Shown: piece after piece, positions 1 through 8,490 of the stretch
Layout: each line of letters starts with the position of its first letter
Position numbering within the stretch: the stretch's first letter is position 1
NCBI GenBank assembly: GCA_041905595.1
Contig: JAYRKT010000026.1
Coordinates: 4,074-68,073 of the forward strand
Source: Aliitabrizicola sp041905595
GTDB taxonomy: Bacteria > Pseudomonadota > Alphaproteobacteria > Rhodobacterales > Rhodobacteraceae
DNA: 64,000 bases
Direction of reading: 5' to 3'
The notes under the pieces: model-generated
Told to the model about the DNA's origin: nothing
Databases searched by the model: none
What the model saw: only the letters and a program-made list of their open reading frames with translations
Program-made: the position numbers and the translations under genes

Positions 1-1
1 C

Positions 2-1522
2 AAGGGCTACAAGATGCCCGGCGGCGCGCCCTATCACCCGGCGGGCTTCATGACCTTCGTCGGCGCGAATGCCATGGTCATGGGCAAGACGATGGGTGTC
101 TATCCGGCTGCGAAGGCGCTTCTGTCGGCGGTCTATGAAGGCGCGCTCGTGCCCTTCGACACTGCGCTGAAGATCGAGGCGCGCTGGTTCACCAACCTGC
201 TTCTGAACCCGTCCTCCAGCGCGATGATCCGCTCGCTCTTCATCAACAAGGAGGCGCTGGAGAAGGGCGCGAACCGGCCGAAGGTGCCGGACCAGTCGGT
301 AAAGAAGCTTGGCGTCATCGGCGCGGGAATGATGGGGGCGGGCATCGCCTATGTCAGCGCCAATGCCGGGATCGAGGTCGTGCTGATCGATGCGGCGCAA
401 GAGGCGGCCGACCGTGGCAAGGCCCATTCGGCCGATCTGCTCGACAAGGGCATGAAGCGCGGCAAGGTCACGGCCGAGAAGAAGGCCGAGGTGCTGGGCC
501 GCATCAACGCGACGACCGATTACGCGGCGCTCGCCGGATGCGATCTGATCGTCGAGGCGGTGTTCGAGGATCCGAAGGTGAAGGCCGAGGTGACGGCGAA
601 GGTTGAGGCCGTCGTGGGGCCGGACTGCATCTTTGCCACCAATACCTCGACGCTGCCAATCACAGGCCTTGCCAAGGCAAGCCAGCGGCCCGCGCAGTTC
701 ATTGGCATCCACTTCTTCTCGCCCGTCGACAAGATGAACCTTGTCGAGATCATCAAGGGCAAGGCGACTGGGGAATTGGCGGTGGCGAAATCGCTCGACT
801 TCGTGCGGCAGATCCGCAAGACGCCGATCGTGGTCAACGACGCGCGCTTCTTCTACGCGAACCGCTGCATCATTCCCTATATCAACGAAGGCATCCGCAT
901 GGTCGCCGAGGGTGTGGAGCCGGTGTTTGTGGAGAACGCGGCGAAGCTGGTCGGCATGCCGCTCGGCCCGCTGCAGCTGGTGGACGAGACCTCGATTGAT
1001 CTCGGCGTGAAGATCGCCAAGGCAACCCGTGCAGCGATGGGCGACGCCTATCCCGACGGCGCGGTCGACGAAGTGCTGTTCGCCATGGCGGGCGAGGGGC
1101 GTCTTGGCCGCAAATCAAACGCCGGCTTCTACACCTATGACGCGGCAGGCAAGCGCGAAGGACTGTGGGATGGGCTGGCGGCGAAATGGCCGGTCAAAGA
1201 CGCCCAGCCGCCGCTGACCGAGGTCCAGCACCGGCTGCTGATGATCCAGTCGCTCGAGGCCGTGCGCGCGCTGGAGCAGGGCGTATTGACCGACATTCGC
1301 GAAGGCGATGTGGGCGCCATCCTTGGCTGGGGCTTCGCGCCCTGGTCGGGCGGTCCATTCAGCTGGCTCGACATCATCGGCGCAGCCCGGGCGGTCGAGA
1401 TCTGCGACGCGCTGACGGCCGCGCATGGCGACCGCTTCGCCGCGCCGGACCTGCTGCGCGAAATGGCAGCGAAGGGCGAAAGCTTCTACGGGCGCTTTGC
1501 CACGGCAGCCAAGGCTGCCTAA
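2..1522 (+). CDS. 3-hydroxyacyl-CoA dehydrogenase/enoyl-CoA hydratase, FadJ/FadB type (5' end outside window)
   Basis: This is the multifunctional beta-oxidation enzyme that hydrates enoyl-CoA and oxidises 3-hydroxyacyl-CoA with NAD. The frame is already open at base 2, so the first methionine in the window (base 14) is not the true start. Roughly 200 residues, most of the crotonase domain, are missing to the left. About 100 residues in, the Rossmann motif GAGMMGAGIA opens the dehydrogenase domain. The HFFSPVDKMNLVEII segment carries the catalytic His region. Two C-terminal 3HCDH domains follow, with the LGRKSNAGFY motif. The stop overlaps the convergent sulfotransferase gene by 4 bases. Family assignment is firm; the choice between FadB and FadJ is not. 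Confidence 0.93.
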   Translation, partial: KGYKMPGGAPYHPAGFMTFVGANAMVMGKTMGVYPAAKALLSAVYEGALVPFDTALKIEARWFTNLLLNPSSSAMIRSLFINKEALEKGANRPKVPDQSVKKLGVIGAGMMGAGIAYVSANAGIEVVLIDAAQEAADRGKAHSADLLDKGMKRGKVTAEKKAEVLGRINATTDYAALAGCDLIVEAVFEDPKVKAEVTAKVEAVVGPDCIFATNTSTLPITGLAKASQRPAQFIGIHFFSPVDKMNLVEIIKGKATGELAVAKSLDFVRQIRKTPIVVNDARFFYANRCIIPYINEGIRMVAEGVEPVFVENAAKLVGMPLGPLQLVDETSIDLGVKIAKATRAAMGDAYPDGAVDEVLFAMAGEGRLGRKSNAGFYTYDAAGKREGLWDGLAAKWPVKDAQPPLTEVQHRLLMIQSLEAVRALEQGVLTDIREGDVGAILGWGFAPWSGGPFSWLDIIGAARAVEICDALTAAHGDRFAAPDLLREMAAKGESFYGRFATAAKAA

Positions 1523-2172
1523 GGGTCGAAGCGGTAGCCGAAACGCCCGATATCCTCGGCGCAAAGGCGGGCCAGAAGCTCTGCCGTTTCTGCATCGTAA
1601 TACGGCCGCCAGTCCCTCTGGCGGTCGCTTTCGTTCGCGTGGGGGAGGGGGGTCAGCCGGAACCCGAGATGAGCCTCTAGCGGAGCAATGTCTTCATCTA
1701 GATGTTCCAGTCGGGCGAAGAGGGAGCAGCGCTCTACCCCGGTCCGGTCACGCATGTAGGCGCCGTAGGGCCAGGCGACGAGGCTCGCCTGTGTTTGGGG
1801 ATGGGTCAGGAAGCCCATGAAGTCATGCGCCTTGGCCAGGCCGACTGCCGGATGGGCAAAGGCTTGCGCACGCAGCCAATGATAGTAGCTCACCGCACGG
1901 TCCCACGGATTCCGCACGAGCGTGAATGTGAAGAAGCCGGCGATTTCCGCTTCGCTGACCAGTCCGGAAATGTCGGCCAGTGTGGAGTGCTTCCACAGCC
2001 GTCCTGCAGATTTGACGCCCTTTAGCCGCCCGCGTCGGGCACGGGCCTTGGGCGTATCGCCGATGAGAAGGTCGTCCTTCATCGCCCGCGCCTCCAGCGC
2101 CAGCGTCAGCGCCGTGCCTCCGGTCTTGGGGACGTGGACGAAGATGTAGCGGCGGCCACGGGAGATGATCAT
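1519..2172 (-). CDS. Sulfotransferase family 2 protein
   Basis: A PAPS-dependent sulfotransferase-fold protein of about 217 residues. Near the N-terminus IFVHVPKTGGT is the 5'-phosphosulfate-binding loop of the family. FTLVRNPWDRAVSYYHW is the 3'-phosphate-binding segment. The start at 2172 (MIISRGRR) is preferred over the upstream ATG at 2220, because the longer form would overlap the dehydrogenase gene and adds no family-like sequence. It lies 13 bases downstream of that dehydrogenase and could share its transcript. The acceptor substrate cannot be read from the sequence; Rhodobacterales relatives are often linked to polysaccharide or lipid sulfation. Confidence 0.85.
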   Translation of the reverse strand: MIISRGRRYIFVHVPKTGGTALTLALEARAMKDDLLIGDTPKARARRGRLKGVKSAGRLWKHSTLADISGLVSEAEIAGFFTFTLVRNPWDRAVSYYHWLRAQAFAHPAVGLAKAHDFMGFLTHPQTQASLVAWPYGAYMRDRTGVERCSLFARLEHLDEDIAPLEAHLGFRLTPLPHANESDRQRDWRPYYDAETAELLARLCAEDIGRFGYRFDP

Positions 2173-2185
2173 GGCCGCCCGCGTT

Positions 2186-3133
2186 TCAGACCGCGTTAGG
2201 AAGCGGTCGCCCTTCGGCAAAGGCGATCAGGTTGTCGATCGCCATCAGGCCCATCGATGTCCGCACCTCCAGCGCCGCGGTGCCGAGATGGGGCAGAAGC
2301 GTGACGTTGTCCATTGTCAGAAGCTCCGGCGTCACCTTCGGTTCGTATTCGTAGACATCGAGCCCGGCCCCGGCGATGCGTCCTTCGCGCAGCGCCTCGA
2401 CGAGAGCGTCTTCGTGAACGATGTCACCCCGGGCGATGTTCACAAAGATCGCATGCGGCTTCATCCGCGCAAAGGCATCCGCATTGATGAGCCGCTTTGT
2501 CTCTGGCGTCGCCGCCAGGGACACCACGACGACATCCGCCCCGAGTGCCTCGTCAAAGGACACCTGCCGGGAGGAAACCCCCGGATCGGCAATCGGCGAG
2601 CGGTTGTAGAAGACGACGTTCATCCCGAGGCCAAGCGCGCAGCGCCGCGCAATTGCCCTGCCGATCCGGCCCATGCCGATGATGCCGACGGTCTTGCCGC
2701 CCGGATGCATCCCGAGAAGTTGTGTCGGATGCCAACCATCCCACTTGCCCGCGCGCAGCAGCCGCTCACCCTCGCTTGCGCGCCGCGCCGCCATAAGGAT
2801 CAGTGTCAGGGCGATATCCGCCGTCGCCTCGGTCACAGCACCGGGCGTATTTGTCACCGCGACCCCCGCTGCCCGTGCGGCGGCAACGTCGATATGGTTG
2901 TAACCCACGCCGAAGTTTGCAAGCAGCTTCGCCCGAGGTTGCGGCACGTCGGCAAAGACCTGCGCGCCGAAGGCATCGCGCAGGGTCGGCAGCACGAGGT
3001 CGTACTCACGCAATGCCGATCTGAGTTCCGCCTCGGTGAGTGGCAGCGTGTCCTGCCGGACCACCGTGTCAAAACGGGCGGCTGCCGCATTGACGATGGC
3101 ATCGGGAAGTGGGCGGGTGATCAGCAGCCGCAT
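2186..3133 (-). CDS. D-isomer-specific 2-hydroxyacid dehydrogenase (glyoxylate/hydroxypyruvate reductase-like)
   Basis: A 315-residue cytoplasmic NAD(P)H oxidoreductase acting on 2-keto/2-hydroxy acids. Residues about 70-90 (FGVGYNHIDVAAA) and the nucleotide motif VGIIGMGRIGRAIA near residue 148 are diagnostic. The catalytic Arg lies in VNIARGDIV, the Glu in LDVYEYEP and the His in LLPHLGTA. The length is normal. The start overlaps the stop of the CsaA-like gene by one base, so it is probably translated from the same message (proC, csaA-like gene, this gene, sulfotransferase). The exact substrate (glyoxylate, hydroxypyruvate or another) is unresolved. Confidence 0.92.
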   Translation of the reverse strand: MRLLITRPLPDAIVNAAAARFDTVVRQDTLPLTEAELRSALREYDLVLPTLRDAFGAQVFADVPQPRAKLLANFGVGYNHIDVAAARAAGVAVTNTPGAVTEATADIALTLILMAARRASEGERLLRAGKWDGWHPTQLLGMHPGGKTVGIIGMGRIGRAIARRCALGLGMNVVFYNRSPIADPGVSSRQVSFDEALGADVVVVSLAATPETKRLINADAFARMKPHAIFVNIARGDIVHEDALVEALREGRIAGAGLDVYEYEPKVTPELLTMDNVTLLPHLGTAALEVRTSMGLMAIDNLIAFAEGRPLPNAV

Positions 3134-3464
3134 CAGAAAAGCCTTCCGCCAAGTGGCACTTCATGTCCCGGACCGATCAGCACCACCTCGCCGTCTTCGT
3201 CCGGCACGCCAAGGACCAGTACCTCGGACATCACCTTGCCGATCTGGCGCGGCGGGAAGTTGACCACCGCCAGCACTTGCCGACCGATGAGACCGTCGGG
3301 TGTGTAGTGCCTGGTGATCTGGGCCGAGGATTTCTTTTCGCCGAGCTCCGGTCCGAAATCGACCCAGAGTTTGATTGCGGGCTTTCGGGCCTCCGGGAAG
3401 GGTTCGGCCCGGGTGATGCGACCAACACGGATGTCGACCTTGAGGAAGTCGTCGAAGCTGATCG

Positions 3465-3468
<4 letters not shown>
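3133..3468 (-). CDS. csaA: CsaA-like tRNA-binding protein
   Basis: A 111-residue single-domain protein with the OB-fold tRNA-binding domain also found at the ends of Met- and Phe-tRNA synthetases. Visible family features are FLKVDIRVGRI at the N-terminus, a central SSAQITRHY segment and the C-terminal IGKVMSEVLVLGVPD strand region. CsaA proteins are dimers with tRNA-binding and proposed export-chaperone activity. The gene overlaps the stop of proC by 4 bases (ATGA), which suggests coupled translation. Length and motifs are typical, so confidence in the family is high and in a precise role low. Confidence 0.9.
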
Positions 3469-4286
<818 letters not shown>

Positions 4287-4315
4287 CTGTCTTCCCCGAT
4301 CATCCGGGGCAGAGG

Positions 4316-4819
4316 TTAGGCGCGGCCGTAGGCCTCGGCAATGGCGACTTTCATGGCTTCCGCCGGGGTCTTCTCGGCCCAGGAAACGAGCTGGAACGCC
4401 GGATAGAACCGCTCTGCGGCCACCACCGCGCTGCCGATCAGACGGTCAATCTGTTCCGGAGTCGCGATCTGACCGCCGGACAGCACCAGTCCATAGCGCC
4501 ACACCATCAGCTTCTGTTCCGCCCAGAAGGTAAAAGCACCTGTCCAGACCATGTCATTGCAGCGGTTCAGCACATCATAGAACTCGCCCATGCGCTGGTC
4601 CGGCGGCTCCATTTCGAAGGTACAGATCAGGCGCAGCGTCTCGTCCTGGGCCGACCAGGCGAGGGTCAGAGAATAGGTCCGCCACTGCCCTTCGACCGCC
4701 ATGGCGATCTGGTCGTCGGTGACGCGGTCGAACTCCCAGTCGTGGTGCTCGGCCAGGGTTTCGACGATGTCGATCGGGTGCAGATCCTCGGTCGACAGGA
4801 AGTCTTCGGAAAGCGACAT
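4316..4819 (-). CDS. YbjN domain-containing protein
   Basis: A protein of 167 residues with the YbjN (type III secretion chaperone-like) fold. It begins with a short acidic leader and ILETLAEHHDW-like sequence and contains aromatic-rich GAFTFWAEQKLMVWRYGL and a C-terminal helix ending in AEAYGRA. The ATG at 4819 is chosen because an AGAGG ribosome-binding site lies at the right distance; the ATG at 4864 adds a non-conserved tail. In alphaproteobacteria this gene commonly sits directly before proC, as here. Its molecular function is unknown. The 378 bases between this start and the tRNA hold its promoter but no other gene that I can see. Confidence 0.85.
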   Translation of the reverse strand: MSLSEDFLSTEDLHPIDIVETLAEHHDWEFDRVTDDQIAMAVEGQWRTYSLTLAWSAQDETLRLICTFEMEPPDQRMGEFYDVLNRCNDMVWTGAFTFWAEQKLMVWRYGLVLSGGQIATPEQIDRLIGSAVVAAERFYPAFQLVSWAEKTPAEAMKVAIAEAYGRA

Positions 4820-5161
4820 AAGCCCGGCCTCTTTATGAAGCTTCCGGCGGGCCGAGACCCACAAGAAGCTGGGTGTCTGGCAAGCTACGGCGTTTGCCCG
4901 ACACCGTGCTTACTAGATATGGTGTGACCAAAGAGGAAGCCTGTAAAGCGATTTCTTGATCAATCTCCTGTGGACAAGTGGGCGGGGCGTTGGCTTGCGC
5001 GTTCGGCGGCAATTGCCCCGCCGCGTGGTGGAACTGGGACGCCTCGGGTTCCGCGCCGGCAGGTCGAGGCGAAACGGTGCTGCCGATTGTTGTAGTTGGG
5101 ACGGATGTTGCTGGCTGCACACCCGTTTCCGTAGAGTGGAAAGAGGACAAGCAAAATCGCC

Positions 5162-5190
5162 TTGTTTTCGCTGGCTCCGGTCCATATACG
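5162..5190 (+). promoter_or_regulatory. Predicted sigma-70 promoter of tRNA-Ser
   Basis: TTGTTT (5162-5167) and TATACG (5185-5190) are separated by 17 bases and end a few bases before the mature tRNA. Fit to the consensus is moderate and no experimental support is available. Confidence 0.4.
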
Positions 5191-5197
5191 GGGCGGC

Positions 5198-5287
5198 GGA
5201 GTGGTGGCCGAGTGGTCGAAGGCACACCCCTGCTAAGGGTGCAGGCGGGGAACCGTCTCGAGGGTTCGAATCCCTTCCACTCCGCCA
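5198..5287 (+). tRNA. tRNA-Ser (anticodon GCT)
   Basis: A 90-base class II tRNA. The acceptor arm pairs GGAGTGG (5198-5204) with CCACTCC (5277-5283). The anticodon loop CTGCTAA shows anticodon GCT. A long variable arm follows (gcggggaaccgtc), then the T loop GGTTCGAATCC. The discriminator G is followed by an encoded CCA (5285-5287). tRNA genes are common integration sites, and phage-like module A begins directly behind this one. Confidence 0.96.
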
Positions 5288-5650
5288 GCCACCCATGCTG
5301 ATTTCCCTGCATTTCGGTTCTTTCCGTTTGTCGGCGGAGTTTCCGTCGGTTACGTCGGGGGAATCCGATCTGAGACGTAGGTCTTATGCGTCATCGACCC
5401 GTACTGACCCCGCCGTCTCTGTTCGGGAAGTTCGATCGTGCGGTTTTCTGGATTTCCCTGTTACTACGGGAATAACAGGGAATTTCGCGCGGAATCCCAG
5501 TCGTCGCCAGAATCTGGCTTCAGATTTCCTCAGGATATCATGCCTTTGCAGGAAAATTCCCTACTCAACGGAACAGTGAATTTTGTCACCCGAACAGGGA
5601 ATTCGATCACGTGATCAGCGAAGCCTATCGCCGGATCAGGGAATAGGGTC
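5288..5650. repeat. Gene-free spacer with iterated CAGGGAAT/ATTCCCTG motifs
   Basis: No gene is supported here. The spacer repeats the short motif CAGGGAA or its complement at least five times. One pair forms a perfect 10-bp inverted repeat (TTCCCTGTTA and TAACAGGGAA around 5455-5485). Other copies lie near 5300, 5555, 5595 and 5635, the last ending at the stop of the recombinase gene. Similar motif-rich spacers next to large serine recombinases are known to me from other alphaproteobacteria, but I cannot verify that here. They could be recombinase accessory or attachment sequences. Confidence 0.55.
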
Positions 5651-7339
5651 TCAGGCGCCGAGTCCCAGCCTTGCTTCCTGCTCGCGCCAGGACGCTGGCA
5701 GGTCCATGCGGATGAGCGCGTCGACCGTAAGATGCGGCGCCAGCGTGCCGTCCAGAATGGCTGCCTGAATGCGAGGTGAGAGCAAGGCCAGCGGCAGCCG
5801 AGTGCGGATGTAGCTCTCGGAATGTCCGTCGGCCCGGGCGATCTCGGTGAGCGTAGTGCCGGCCTTGAGGTCCCGCAGCCAGGCATGGCTGCGAGCGAGG
5901 ACGCGCTGGAAAGTTGGATCCGGAGTCGACCGCCGGTCTCCAGCGACCAGTTTCAACTCGATCCCGCGTCGACCGAGCATCAGAGGCGTCGTGAGGGTCA
6001 ACAGATCAGGCAACACCTCGTCCGGCGTGACGCCGAGACTTTCCGCAATAACTGCGGGGTCGAGCATGAGATCCAGTCGCATCTCCGCGACCAGGACGGA
6101 TGCGATCACAGAGCCCAGCAGGGCGATGTCCCCCACCCTCAATCTCTCGGCGAGCGAACGGACTGCCTCTTGCTGGCGGGTTGCCGTCGTCACGTCCGGG
6201 TGTGCCAGGAGGCTCTGCCGGTCGGCGCAGGCCCCGAGGTGGCCCGCAACCGTCTCGGCGATCACCTTGTGCAACTCGCGCGCTGGAAGCCGCCATCCCG
6301 CGCGACCGGGGCCTTCCGGCTGGCCTTTTGCCCGCAACAGCCGCGCCGAGACGTAATAGCTGATCCGTCTTCCATTTTTCGTTGTATGGCTCGGCGTCAA
6401 GCGATCTCCGCACTCGTCGATGATCTTGCCGACCAGCGGCGCAGGAAGTGCCGAGGACGTCGCGAGCCGCCGTCCCCTTGGCCGAGCACTTTGTTCGACA
6501 AGCCGGGACTGAACCCGGTCCCAGAGGTCTACTGGCACGATCGCCGGATGTTGACCGGGCCAAATCCGGTCGTGGTGGCGGATCTGGCCGCGATAGACCG
6601 GGTTGGTCAGCAGGTGATGAATCATGCCCCGGGTGAGGACAGCGCCACCGCGGGTCCGTCCGGTCGTGAAGTGATGGAGCTTCGAGCGCAGACCGGCCTC
6701 GCGCGCCTCGGCCTCGACGGCGGCAAGCGTGCCGATCCGATCATAGCATTCGAACAGCCAAAGCACCTGACCCGCCTCCTGCAGGTTGACCACGAGACCC
6801 CGGACCTGTGGATTCGGATCGCGGTCGTAGCCGAGCGGCACGATGCTGCCCATCCAGAGCCCTTTCTTCTTCGAGGCGGCGATCTTGTCGCGGATCCGCT
6901 CGGCGGTGACCTCGCGTTCGAACTGGGCGAAGGAGAGGAGCACGTTGAGCGTCAGTCGTCCCATCGAGGAGGAGGTGTTGAAGGCCTGGGTCACCGAGAC
7001 GAAGGAGCAGCCGGCGGCCTCGAAGCGCTCGACCAGCTTGGCGAAGTCGGCGAGCGAGCGGGTCAGCCGGTCGATCTTGTAGACGACCACCATGCCGACG
7101 CGCCCGGCGTCGATATCGGCAAGCAGGCGCAGCAGCGCCGGCCGCTCCAGCGTTCCGCCAGAGATCCCGCCATCGTCATAGCGCTCGGTGACCTGTTTCC
7201 AGCCCTCGTGGCGCTGGCTGGCGATATAGGCGGCACAGGCCTCGTACTGGGCATCGAGCGAGTTGAAGCGCTGGTCCAGCCCGTCCTCGGAGGATTTCCG
7301 GGTGTAGATCGCGCAGCGGATCGTGGGTTTAGCGGTCAT
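5651..7339 (-). CDS. Large serine recombinase (site-specific integrase), module A
   Basis: A 562-residue large serine recombinase that would insert and excise a mobile element. The N-terminal resolvase domain has the catalytic Ser in YTRKSSEDG (about residue 16), the YDDGGISGGTLERP segment, the KIDRLTRS motif and the long E-helix region FAQFEREVTAERIRDK. A recombinase domain (GMIHHLLTNPVYRG) and a Cys-poor C-terminal DNA-binding region follow. Its start overlaps the DUF2924 gene by 4 bases. It is the last gene of a three-gene minus-strand operon that points back at tRNA-Ser. A paralogue sits at 32.6-34.0 kb. Confidence 0.93.
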   Translation of the reverse strand: MTAKPTIRCAIYTRKSSEDGLDQRFNSLDAQYEACAAYIASQRHEGWKQVTERYDDGGISGGTLERPALLRLLADIDAGRVGMVVVYKIDRLTRSLADFAKLVERFEAAGCSFVSVTQAFNTSSSMGRLTLNVLLSFAQFEREVTAERIRDKIAASKKKGLWMGSIVPLGYDRDPNPQVRGLVVNLQEAGQVLWLFECYDRIGTLAAVEAEAREAGLRSKLHHFTTGRTRGGAVLTRGMIHHLLTNPVYRGQIRHHDRIWPGQHPAIVPVDLWDRVQSRLVEQSARPRGRRLATSSALPAPLVGKIIDECGDRLTPSHTTKNGRRISYYVSARLLRAKGQPEGPGRAGWRLPARELHKVIAETVAGHLGACADRQSLLAHPDVTTATRQQEAVRSLAERLRVGDIALLGSVIASVLVAEMRLDLMLDPAVIAESLGVTPDEVLPDLLTLTTPLMLGRRGIELKLVAGDRRSTPDPTFQRVLARSHAWLRDLKAGTTLTEIARADGHSESYIRTRLPLALLSPRIQAAILDGTLAPHLTVDALIRMDLPASWREQEARLGLGA

Positions 7340-7794
7340 TTCGCGGGTCTAGCTTTGGGAGGAGCCGCGCCGTCCAATCCGAAGAAGCGCGGGCCCGACC
7401 AATGCGCCCCGGTGATCTCGCGCGCGATGGCCGAGAGCGAGCGATACGACTTGCCCTTCCAGCGGTAGCCGTCCCCCGTCACGTCGACGACATGGCTTAC
7501 GCCGGCCCATTCCCGGATCAGCCGACCACCATGGGACAGGGTGGATGCTCTGGACCGTCGACGGCCCTCGGCGACGGCGCTGATCTGGCGTTGCCGCGCC
7601 TTCGTCAGCCCGCCAGCCTGCCGCGCCTGGCATTCATAGGCGAGGATCCGGCGCAAGACCGGGCGGCTGATGCTTTTTGGCGCCACGCCCCCGATGAGGT
7701 CGGTCCAAAGCGCGAGGAGATCCTCGCGCCCGGCCTGGTCGATTACCGCGAGCCGGGCCGCCACCGCTTCGGTCGCGTTGGGACCGCGCATCAT
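7336..7794 (-). CDS. DUF2924 family protein, module A
   Basis: A 152-residue protein of the DUF2924 family, usually encoded immediately before a large serine recombinase in alphaproteobacterial elements. Family features are LRRILAYECQARQAGGL, the arginine-rich middle and GTRLIREW-like GGRLIREWAGVSHVV, then W-x-G-x-x-YRSLSAIAREITG near the end. It shares 4-base ATGA overlaps with both neighbours. A role in controlling the recombinase, perhaps as a directionality factor or DNA-binding partner, is inference from position only. Confidence 0.85.
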   Translation of the reverse strand: MMRGPNATEAVAARLAVIDQAGREDLLALWTDLIGGVAPKSISRPVLRRILAYECQARQAGGLTKARQRQISAVAEGRRRSRASTLSHGGRLIREWAGVSHVVDVTGDGYRWKGKSYRSLSAIAREITGAHWSGPRFFGLDGAAPPKARPAK

Positions 7795-8054
7795 GGCCGT
7801 TCCCTCTTGGCCATGGCCGTGGAGACCGGCGTGGGAGACTCGATCCGCCAGGTGGTTGGCGCGTCTCCCGTACCCGGTTGGCGGGTGAGGACGAGCCCGG
7901 CCTTGCGCAAGCCGGTCAGCGCGGCTCGGGCGGAATGGGGCTGCCAGCCGGTCGCGGCGCAGATCTCGTCCAGTGAAGCTCCGCCCTCGCGGGCGAGCAG
8001 GCCGCGAACGAGGTCCGATTTCGTGGCGCGTTCTGGCTTGGGGGTTTTCGTCAT
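7791..8054 (-). CDS. DUF3489 small winged-helix protein, module A
   Basis: An 87-residue basic protein of the DUF3489 type. KSDLVRGLLAREGGASLDEICAATGW reads as a helix-turn-helix, and HSARAALTGLRKAGLVL as the recognition helix and wing. It is the first gene of the operon that ends in the recombinase and overlaps the DUF2924 gene by 4 bases. It is likely a DNA-binding regulator of the element, but its target is unknown. The upstream sequence is the divergent promoter region shared with the methyltransferase gene. Confidence 0.8.
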   Translation of the reverse strand: MTKTPKPERATKSDLVRGLLAREGGASLDEICAATGWQPHSARAALTGLRKAGLVLTRQPGTGDAPTTWRIESPTPVSTAMAKRERP

Positions 8055-8490
8055 CTGTCTCTCTCTGTGCGCGGGCCAGCAGGATGCAGGCCCTTCGTAG
8101 CGAGACAGGCCCGGGATCGGTCCGGGCGTGAGGACAGCAACGCTCGTTCCGAGCGCATAGTCCAGCAGAATGTCGGGGCCGAGATCAGGTACCTCACCCT
8201 GGATTGTTGTTCAACGCCAATGAGTTAGATGATATTTTTGATCTGCGCCCCCTTGACGCCCTTCGGCGGAGGCCAGATATTTCCAGCACGACCAGGGCGT
8301 GACCCCTGGGGGCCCTGAGCCCACCGTCGCCTTTGTTTGGCACTCATCCGCAGGCTCGACCTGCCATTATGGGACTCAAAGAAGGCACCCGAACCGGATC
8401 GGTTTCCGGAGGGTGCAGCTTTGCGCCCTCTTCCCCGATCCAGACCGCAAACCGGCCTCGGCCCGAGGCCAACCCGAACTGGAGACGGAC
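8055..8490. other. Divergent promoter region of module A
   Basis: About 436 bases separate the minus-strand recombinase operon from the plus-strand methyltransferase operon. No gene is supported. The reading frame of the methyltransferase stays open back to 8299, but that extension is low-complexity and unlike the family. I did not find a convincing operator. Confidence 0.5.

Noticed and set aside
2165..3307. Plus-strand open frame of 380 codons
   Set aside because: Antisense to the 2-hydroxyacid dehydrogenase; no protein family features.
5288..5650. CRISPR array
   Set aside because: The CAGGGAA motifs are short, occur in both orientations and are irregularly spaced; there are no uniform repeats, spacers or cas genes.
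5822..7468. Plus-strand open frame of 548 codons
   Set aside because: Antisense to the module A recombinase; the translation has no recognisable domain and an Arg/Asp-rich shadow composition.
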